Source: Desertimonas sp963732335
GTDB taxonomy: Bacteria > Actinomycetota > Acidimicrobiia > Acidimicrobiales > Ilumatobacteraceae
NCBI GenBank assembly: GCA_963732335.1
Contig: CAVSZO010000032.1
Span: forward strand, 1-64,000
Length of the DNA stretch: 64,000 nt
Direction: 5' to 3'
The notes below the pieces were generated by a model that made no database searches, had not been told where the DNA came from, and saw nothing but the letters and a program-made list of their open reading frames with translations. The position numbers were made by a program, and so were the translations under genes. Below are positions 58,455 to 64,000 of the stretch, piece after piece. Positions within the stretch are counted from its first letter, which is position 1. The number at the start of each line of letters is the position of its first letter.

Positions 58455-59963
58455 GTGAGCCATCCGCTGCCGCTCGAGCGTCTGGAGCCGGGGCAGGCGA
58501 TCCTCGTCGGAGGCGATCGCTACGTGACGGTCAGCGACGAGCTGGCCGCGTCGTTCCAGGCCGGCGACCGCCTCATCGTGGTCGCCGAGACCGGCGACGT
58601 GCTCCACGTTCCAGCGGCCGAGCAGGACGTCGCAGCCGCAGCAGTCGACGCCGCGGCCGCCGCGTTCAGAGCCCTCGCCAACGTGACGGACGACCAGATC
58701 TCCATGTTCTTCGCCGCCTTCGCCGACCGGTTGAGCGACCCAGCCTCGGTCGCGCCGATCCTCGACGCCAACGGGCGAGACATGGTGGCGGCGTCGGCGG
58801 CCGGTCGGTCGACGACGCGGCTCGCCCTGTCGGAACGGATGGTCGACGAGATGATCGCCGGGCTGCGCGGGTGGGAGCACTCGCCGCTGCGTCGCGACGA
58901 CTCGCTCGGCACGATCACCCACGACGGGTGGTCCGTGGACGCCAAGCGTGCCCCGTTGGGGGTCGTCGGCTTCGTGTTCGAGGGCCGCCCCAACGTCTTC
59001 GCCGACGCCGCCGGCGTGGTGCGCACCGGCAACACCGTCGTGATGCGCATCGGATCTGACGCCCTCGGGACCGCCGAGGCGATCGTCGAACACGCCCTGG
59101 CCCCGGCGTTGGCGCAGGCCGGCCTGCCGTCCGGAACCGTCAGCCTCGTTCGTTCGCGTTCACGTGCCGCCGGCTGGGCGCTGTTCTCCGACGCCCGGCT
59201 CGCCCTCGCCGTCGCCCGCGGCTCTGGCCATGCCGTCAGGCAACTCGGCGCCGTCGCCCGTCACGCCGGTACCCCGGTGAGCGTGCACGGCACGGGTGGC
59301 GCGTGGCTCGTCGCCGGCGTCGCTGCCGATCCCGAACGGTTCACCGCCAGCGTGAAGAGCTCGCTCGACCGCAAAGTGTGCAACACGCTCAACGTCTGCT
59401 GCATCCCTGCCGACCGGGCCGGCGAGCTGGTCCCGAGGTTCCTGGACGCCGTCGACGACGCAGCCGCGGAGCTCGGAACGTCGGCACGTCTCCACGTCGA
59501 TGCCAGCGCCGAGTCGTACGTGCCGGTCGAGCGGTTCACGACGAAGGTCACGATCCGGCGCGCCGACGGCGATCGCATCGAGCCGGCGGCGACGCTGCTC
59601 GCCCGCGACGAGCTGGGCACGGAGTGGGAGTGGGAGGGCTCGCCCGAAGTCGCCCTCGTCATCACCGAGTCGGTCGGCGACGCCGTGGCCCTGCACAACA
59701 CGTTCAGCCCACGCTTCATCGCCTCGCTGATCAGCGACGACCCTGTGGAGCAGGAGCGCTTCTACGCCGCCGTCGATGCCCCGTTCGTCGGCGACGGCTT
59801 CACCCGCTGGGTCGACGGCCAGTACGCCCTGGATACTCCCGAGCTCGGGCTGTCGAACTGGCAGTTCGGCCGTCTGATCGGACGCGGAGGGGTGCTCTCC
59901 GGCGACTCGATCTACACCGTCCGCCACCGGGCGACGATCGACGACCCCACGATCCACCGCTGA
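58455..59963 (+). CDS. proA: Gamma-glutamyl phosphate reductase with an N-terminal extension
   Basis: From about residue 75 the protein matches ProA of proline synthesis: FRALANVTDDQISMFFAAFA, GWSVDAKRAPLGVVGFVFEG, RPNVFADAAGVVRTGNTVVM, the catalytic Cys in LDRKVCNTLNVCCIPADRAG, HNTFSPRFIASLISDDPVEQ and DGQYALDTPELGLSNWQFGR. ProA is normally about 420 residues; here 502. The first 70 residues (LERLEPGQAILVGGDRYVTV, DRLIVVAETGDVLHV) look like a separate small beta-rich domain. GTG 58455 was chosen as the extension is in frame and shows no stop; a later start would shorten it. proB is not adjacent. Confidence 0.85.
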   Translation: MSHPLPLERLEPGQAILVGGDRYVTVSDELAASFQAGDRLIVVAETGDVLHVPAAEQDVAAAAVDAAAAAFRALANVTDDQISMFFAAFADRLSDPASVAPILDANGRDMVAASAAGRSTTRLALSERMVDEMIAGLRGWEHSPLRRDDSLGTITHDGWSVDAKRAPLGVVGFVFEGRPNVFADAAGVVRTGNTVVMRIGSDALGTAEAIVEHALAPALAQAGLPSGTVSLVRSRSRAAGWALFSDARLALAVARGSGHAVRQLGAVARHAGTPVSVHGTGGAWLVAGVAADPERFTASVKSSLDRKVCNTLNVCCIPADRAGELVPRFLDAVDDAAAELGTSARLHVDASAESYVPVERFTTKVTIRRADGDRIEPAATLLARDELGTEWEWEGSPEVALVITESVGDAVALHNTFSPRFIASLISDDPVEQERFYAAVDAPFVGDGFTRWVDGQYALDTPELGLSNWQFGRLIGRGGVLSGDSIYTVRHRATIDDPTIHR

Positions 59964-59966
59964 TCG

Positions 59967-61367
59967 TCAGCGTCCACCGATCGTCTCGACGACCTTGGAC
60001 CAGGCCGCCGCGCGCGGCCCGGCGAGCCGGCGACCGGAGCTCTCGGCGCGATCGGCCCGCGTCGCCGCAGAGGCGACGAGGCGGACACCCAACCAACGCA
60101 GTGGCTCAGGTTCCCACCGTCGAGACCTGTGGCCGACCCACGGCAGCAGCGTCAGGTCGGTGTCGCGACCGAGGATGAGATCGGCGAGGGTACGCCCGGC
60201 GAGGTTCGCCGTGGCGACGCCGTCGCCGACGTAGCCACCAGCGCTGGCGACGCCTGATGCTCGGTCGTAGGCGACGTGCGGATGCCAGTCGCGCGGGGCG
60301 GCGAGCGGCCCGCCCCAGTGGTAAGGGAACTCGACCTCGCGGAGCACGGGGAACAGCGCAGTGACGGCGTCGTGCAGCGCTGAACGGACACCTTGGTCGG
60401 TATCGAAGCGATCGTCGACCCGCGACCCGAAGTGGTACGGCGCTCCGCGCCCGCCGAACGCCATTCGCCCGTCGGCGGTCCGCTGTCCGTAGACGACCAC
60501 GTGTGACGCGACAGTGAACGTCTGCCGATCGGCCAGCCCGATCTCGCCCCACTGCTCGTCGCTCAACGGCTCCGAAGCGATCATCATCGAATAGATCGGC
60601 AGGATGTTGCGGCGCCGACCGGGCAGCTGGCCGGTGTATGCCTCCGTGGCCAGCACGACGACATCAGCGCGGATCGTTCCGGCGGTCGTCGTCAGCCGGC
60701 GTGGTTCGACGTCGACGACGTCCACCCCTTCGACGATGCGGGCGCCTACCCTGGCTGCCGCGCTGGCGATCGCGCCGACGAGCCGCAATGGATGCACGGC
60801 TGCACAGTGCGGCGTGAACGTGGCGCCGAGGAGATGGTCAGCGTGGACCTCGGCCGCCGCGGCGTCCGCATCGAGGAAGCGCACATCGGCCTCCCCGAAT
60901 CCGAAGCGCCTGGCCTCGGAAACGGCCGCGTCGAGCCGACCGAGCTGGGGCACGTTGCATGCCACCGTGAGCGTTCCGCCCTTGTGGAACTGGACGTCGT
61001 GGCCGGCGGCGGCGCTCTCCGCGGCGAACCGTCCGATGCGGTCGACCGTGGCCACCATTGCTCGCTGCCAGGCGATCGCGGCACTGCGACCGTGTCGCTT
61101 CTCGAGGGCGGTGAGGCTGATCGGCAGCAGTGCCGAGCACCACCCGCCGTTGCGCCCGCTGGCGCCGAATCCGACGCCGTGCCGTTCGACGACAAGGACG
61201 CGTAAGCCAGGATCGGCGTCGAGCAGCGACAACGCCGTCCACAGTCCCGTGTAGCCGGCGCCGACAACCGCGACGTCCACGGCGAGGTCGCCATCGAGTT
61301 GACGCGCCACGGACGGGAAGTCGGGGTAGGTCGCCGACCACAGACTCGGCGGCGTCGGCCAAGACAT
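59967..61367 (-). CDS. FAD-dependent amine/amino-acid oxidoreductase (DAO family)
   Basis: The 466-residue flavoprotein starts MSWPTPPSLWSATYP, then AVDVAVVGAGYTGLWTALSL (FAD dinucleotide motif) and FGASGRNGGWCSALLP, the GASGRNGG block of PuuB/OrdL-like oxidases. TFTPHCAAVHPLRLVGAIAS and HWGGPLAAPRDWHPHVAYDR, with GYVGDGVATANLAGRTLADL, complete the fold. Members oxidise gamma-glutamylputrescine, sarcosine or other secondary amines. No substrate is fixed by context; the gene is convergent with proA. Confidence 0.88.
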   Translation of the reverse strand: MSWPTPPSLWSATYPDFPSVARQLDGDLAVDVAVVGAGYTGLWTALSLLDADPGLRVLVVERHGVGFGASGRNGGWCSALLPISLTALEKRHGRSAAIAWQRAMVATVDRIGRFAAESAAAGHDVQFHKGGTLTVACNVPQLGRLDAAVSEARRFGFGEADVRFLDADAAAAEVHADHLLGATFTPHCAAVHPLRLVGAIASAAARVGARIVEGVDVVDVEPRRLTTTAGTIRADVVVLATEAYTGQLPGRRRNILPIYSMMIASEPLSDEQWGEIGLADRQTFTVASHVVVYGQRTADGRMAFGGRGAPYHFGSRVDDRFDTDQGVRSALHDAVTALFPVLREVEFPYHWGGPLAAPRDWHPHVAYDRASGVASAGGYVGDGVATANLAGRTLADLILGRDTDLTLLPWVGHRSRRWEPEPLRWLGVRLVASAATRADRAESSGRRLAGPRAAAWSKVVETIGGR

Positions 61368-61386
61368 CTCCGCCTACGCTACGCCG

Positions 61387-62247
61387 ATGATTTCGCAGCC
61401 GGCGGGCACGTTCGGCCCGCCGCGCAGCGCCCCGGCGGGTTGGTACCCGGACCCTTACGGCAGCGTCTACGCCCGCTACTACGACGGCTACCGCTGGACG
61501 CCATACGTCGCCATGCCCGGCAAGTTGCCCGGGTCCACCCACGCCGAGCAGCCGCACCCGGAGCTGCCGTTCCCGATCGCGATCGGGGCGATCGCCATCC
61601 TCGCGGCGTCGCTGATCGCCAGCCGCGAGCTGCTCGATTCGGTCATCGACCGCGACTGGAACATCGTCGTGTACATGATGATCGCCGTCGTGGTCGGCTA
61701 CGGGCCCTCACTGGTCTGGATGTGGTACGCCAGTCGGCGCTGGGGAACTGGTCGCGTATTCGGTGACCTCGGCGTCAGGTTCCGGTGGGTCGACCTCGGC
61801 TGGGGTCCGTTGATATGGATCTGCACGGTGGCGGCGATGGGGGTCGCCATTGGCTTGATGCGCGTCCTCGACGTGCCCTATCGGGGCAACCTCGACGTCG
61901 ACAACGGGAGTCCGTTCGAGCGCGACAAGACGGCGATCGCGGCGTTGCTCATCTCGGCCGTGATCTGCGCCCCGATTGTCGAGGAGGCACTGTTCCGCGG
62001 CGCTGTGATGCGCGGGTTGTTGTCGAAGATGGCGGCGATATACGCCATCGGCATCCAGGCCGTGCTGTTCGGCGCCGCCCACTTCGACCCGGACTTCGGG
62101 CGCGAGAGCATCGGCCTGATCGTCGCCCTCAGCGTCGCCGGCGCAGGCTTCGGACTGGCGTGCTACCTGCTGCGCAGGCTCGGTCCGGTGATCATCGCCC
62201 ACGCGATGATGAACGCCGTCGCCATCACGGTGGTGTTGAACCGTTGA
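61387..62247 (+). CDS. DUF2510-CPBP intramembrane metalloprotease
   Basis: A short N-terminal DUF2510 unit (GWYPDPYGS, then YYDGYRWTPYVA) is followed by about six membrane helices. The CPBP (Abi/Rce1-like) core has the catalytic EEALFRGAVMRGLL, FGAAHFDPDFG and IIAHAMMNAVAITVVL with the second His. Such proteases are proposed to cut prenylated or signalling proteins and some confer bacteriocin immunity. DUF2510 is typical of actinobacteria. The end TGA overlaps a possible start of the next gene. Confidence 0.88.
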   Translation: MISQPAGTFGPPRSAPAGWYPDPYGSVYARYYDGYRWTPYVAMPGKLPGSTHAEQPHPELPFPIAIGAIAILAASLIASRELLDSVIDRDWNIVVYMMIAVVVGYGPSLVWMWYASRRWGTGRVFGDLGVRFRWVDLGWGPLIWICTVAAMGVAIGLMRVLDVPYRGNLDVDNGSPFERDKTAIAALLISAVICAPIVEEALFRGAVMRGLLSKMAAIYAIGIQAVLFGAAHFDPDFGRESIGLIVALSVAGAGFGLACYLLRRLGPVIIAHAMMNAVAITVVLNR

Positions 62248-62258
62248 TTTCCGAGCTG

Positions 62259-62864
62259 ATGCACCTCGGGTTGGAGCGAGCGCGGCGGCTGGGCGCGATC
62301 GGTCCCGACACGCGGCGCGGGCGACGCTTCGGCGCCTTCGGCGAGCGCAGTGTGATCTGCTTCCCGCCGGCGGCGATCGTCAACGAGCGCTACATCCACG
62401 TCGGGTCGCACACGATGATCGGTCCGCACGTGACCCTCTCGGCGGGGATGGTGCCGGGTCAGGCATGTCTGACCGACCCGGTGGTCCGCATCGGTGACCG
62501 CTGCCTTCTCGGGCGCGGCAGCGGAGTCGTCGGTCACCTCTCGATAGTGATCGAGGACGATGTGTGGACCGGCCACAACGTCTACATCACCGACCAGAAC
62601 CACGGTTACGCCGACCTCGACGTCCCGATCTCACGTCAGGCCATGCCCGAACGCCCTGTGCGCATCGGCGCCGGGTCGTGGCTCGGCCACGGCACCGTCG
62701 TCCTCCCTGGAGCGACGATCGGCCGCCACGTCGTGATCGGCGCCAACAGCGTCGTGCGCGGTGACATTCCGTCCTTTTGCATCGCCGCCGGCAACCCAGC
62801 CCGCGTGGTCAAGTGGATTGGTGAGCCCAGCCAGCACAAATCCGCTGCGACAGCTCACCAATGA
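62259..62864 (+). CDS. Left-handed beta-helix acetyltransferase (WbbJ/maltose O-acetyltransferase-like)
   Basis: The protein (about 201 residues) has hexapeptide-repeat turns such as VGSHTMIGPHVTLSAGM, IGDRCLLGRGSGVVGHLSI, IEDDVWTGHNVYITDQNHGY and IGAGSWLGHGTVVLPGATIG, then RHVVIGANSVVRGDIPSFCI and AAGNPARVVKWIG. TDQNHGY holds the catalytic His region. It likely acetylates a sugar or glycan precursor in the cytoplasm. The start is tentatively ATG 62259; TTG 62244 overlaps the protease stop. Confidence 0.82.
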   Translation: MHLGLERARRLGAIGPDTRRGRRFGAFGERSVICFPPAAIVNERYIHVGSHTMIGPHVTLSAGMVPGQACLTDPVVRIGDRCLLGRGSGVVGHLSIVIEDDVWTGHNVYITDQNHGYADLDVPISRQAMPERPVRIGAGSWLGHGTVVLPGATIGRHVVIGANSVVRGDIPSFCIAAGNPARVVKWIGEPSQHKSAATAHQ

Positions 62865-62873
62865 TGGGCGGGG

Positions 62874-63384
62874 TCAGTTGGCCAAGTCGCGCGGCGGTGC
62901 GCAGCTGGGCATCTCGTTGTCGCCGGCGAACTGCTCGAGCTTCTCGCTGATCGGGATCCCATCGACCGCCGTTTCTCGGAACGGCTCGTTCTCGCCAGCT
63001 CGCAGCCGCTCGGTGAACGTCCGCCGGTTCTCGAGGTACGTGCGATAGTCCGCCTCCCACTGCGGCACGATCGCCATGCCCTTGTCGTCGCTCGGCGTGA
63101 CGGCAACCACGTCGTCGAGCATCGACTCGACGATGTCTGTCGCCCGGTCGACGATCGCGGCGCGCTCGGCCAGCATCGCTGGATTCTCCGCGTCGACAAC
63201 CCGCTCGTCGAGGAGCCCCTCGCGTTCGCTCCTGGGCGGCGACACAGATCGACTCGGCTCGCGACGCCCACCCCCGGTCACCGATCTTGTTGACGGCCTC
63301 CTTGGAAGCGAAGAACAGTGCCCAGATCCAGAACGCCGCCAATCCGGCGACGGCAACGATGATGACACTCCGCCACAACCTCAC
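62874..63384 (-). CDS. Single-pass membrane-anchored protein of unknown function
   Basis: GTG 63384 opens VRLWRSVIIVAVAGLAAFWI with one membrane helix. A soluble part, AVNKIGDRGWASRAESICVA, AERAAIVDRATDIVESMLDD, YRTYLENRRTFTERLRAGEN and ENEPFRETAVDGIPISEKLE, ends DLAN. The sequence resembles uncharacterised actinobacterial proteins placed next to DoxX genes; I do not recognise a domain. An extra base at about 63230 breaks the frame. The start overlaps the DoxX stop, so the pair is co-translated. Confidence 0.65.
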
Positions 63385-63890
63385 GCCATCGCCTTGGCGT
63401 GGTCGGGTCGATAGCACGTGGCCAACAGGGCGGCTCCCGACCCAACTCCGAGCAGGCCGGCGATCAACGCCCCCGTCCACCCTGTCCACTCGATGTCGAA
63501 GGCGTGATCGAGGCTGAACCGCCCCGGCCCGATCGTCCCCACAGCCCACGCCACCACGGCGATGGCGGCGACGTACTCCCACCCGTGGTTCGTGATCATG
63601 AACCCGTTGTTGCGGTGCACGGCCCAGAAGGCCACCGTCATCAGGCCGATCATGCCGGCGGCGGCCAACGGGGTGAGCAACCCGGCGGCGAACAGCAGCC
63701 CGGTGCCGATCTCGGTACCCGCGGCCAGACGAGCCTGCAGGGCCGGCCACTTCATTCCGATCGAGTCGAACCACTGTGCTGTGCCCGGAAGTCGCCCGCC
63801 GCGAAACACCTTGTTGTAGCCGTGGGCGGCGAGACCGAGCCCGAAGGCGACACGAACGACGAGCAGGGCAACGTCGAGCTGATCATTCAT
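63381..63890 (-). CDS. DoxX-family membrane protein
   Basis: The 169-residue protein has four membrane helices: VALLVVRVAFGLGLAAHGYN, then TEIGTGLLFAAGLLTPLAAA, MIGLMTVAFWAVH and GWTGALIAGLLGVGSGAALL. LAAHGYNKVF and GGRLPGTAQWFDSIGMKWP are typical of the DoxX group, linked to redox stress or thiosulfate metabolism in different organisms. It leads the two-gene set with the membrane-anchored protein. Confidence 0.88.
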   Translation of the reverse strand: MNDQLDVALLVVRVAFGLGLAAHGYNKVFRGGRLPGTAQWFDSIGMKWPALQARLAAGTEIGTGLLFAAGLLTPLAAAGMIGLMTVAFWAVHRNNGFMITNHGWEYVAAIAVVAWAVGTIGPGRFSLDHAFDIEWTGWTGALIAGLLGVGSGAALLATCYRPDHAKAMA

Positions 63891-63925
63891 CGCGGGGACG
63901 GTAGCGCCCTGGTAGACAGGGACAA

Positions 63926-64000
63926 ATGGAATCGCCGCCGGATCGTCAAGGCGACGGACGGCTGCGCAGGAGCGCGCGCATGGTCCGGGCGATGGTCGGC
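63926..64000 (+). CDS. Start of a gene cut by the window edge
   Basis: ATG 63926 opens MESPPDRQGDGRLRRSARMV and stays open to the end of the window. It is divergent from the DoxX gene with a 35-bp gap. Too little is present to name a family. A promoter may lie in the short gap; a weak purine-rich stretch (CAGGGACAA) precedes the ATG. Confidence 0.4.
   Translation, partial: MESPPDRQGDGRLRRSARMVRAMVG

Overview
The window looks like chromosomal DNA of a high-G+C actinobacterium. Gene content fits class Acidimicrobiia (Ilumatobacter-like), but that placement is inference: a DUF222/HNH endonuclease of the family common there, a maleylpyruvate-isomerase/DinB protein of the mycothiol type, a DUF2510-CPBP protease, several ECF sigma factors and frequent GTG starts with ATGA/GTGA overlaps.

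A sequence-wide caveat matters. At least two dozen conserved genes change reading frame once or more, nearly always by a single extra base and occasionally by a missing one, while active-site residues and homology continue on the other side. The density is highest at about 18.5-25.3 kb. I read these as consensus errors of a noisy assembly, so these loci are annotated as one CDS with the frame change noted. Only fragments that lack a real part of their family are called pseudogenes.

Layout. (1) 0-8.6 kb is gene-poor debris: a PAP2 phosphatase, a small monooxygenase-like protein, a 5'-truncated nSTAND/WD40 protein, an alpha/beta hydrolase, a DUF2007-like protein, and fragments of an SDR, a possible WhiB-like protein and an RTX protein. 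(2) 8.7-11.5 kb has a GH51 arabinofuranosidase behind a LacI-type operator, an OppF-like ATPase, and remnants of OppD and an ArsI-like VOC protein joined at a sharp breakpoint. (3) 11.6-16.2 kb carries the lower 4,5-cleavage (PDC/OMA) aromatic pathway: LigI-like, RraA-type aldolase and LigJ-like, plus a DUF1932 dehydrogenase and a MetE-like methyltransferase. (4) 16.4-18.5 kb has a SigJ/DUF6596-type sigma factor and a DinB-like protein. (5) 18.5-28.0 kb is a xylo-oligosaccharide locus: CUT1 ABC transporter, divergent LacI regulator, GH3, class II XylA and XylB. (6) 28.2-34.1 kb has an HNH protein, an amidase, an ECF sigma/anti-sigma-like pair with an Asp-rich secreted protein, and a second HNH protein. 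(7) 34.1-38.8 kb is a taurine/nitrate-type ABC transporter translationally coupled to a QueD-like protein, followed by a tiny zinc-finger protein and a ROK protein. (8) 38.8-43.2 kb has two paralogous secreted proteins, their ECF sigma factor and a divergent Ser/Thr kinase. (9) 43.2-50.9 kb is histidine degradation (hutH, hutU, hutF, hutI) interrupted by a toxin-antitoxin pair, a phytanoyl-CoA dioxygenase-like protein and a peptide deformylase homologue. (10) 50.9-64 kb has a DUF885 peptidase, chorismate mutase-SurE-DUF2207, UDP-glucose dehydrogenase with UDP-glucuronate decarboxylase, a metallo-beta-lactamase hydrolase, ProA with an extra N-terminal domain, a FAD oxidoreductase, a CPBP protease, an acetyltransferase, a membrane-anchored protein and DoxX.

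The most interesting leads are the deformylase homologue where hutG would be expected, the anti-sigma-like protein whose outer tail carries the same Asp-rich repeat as its secreted neighbour, and the ABC-QueD-zinc-finger-ROK cluster. No tRNA, rRNA, CRISPR array or intact insertion sequence was recognised.
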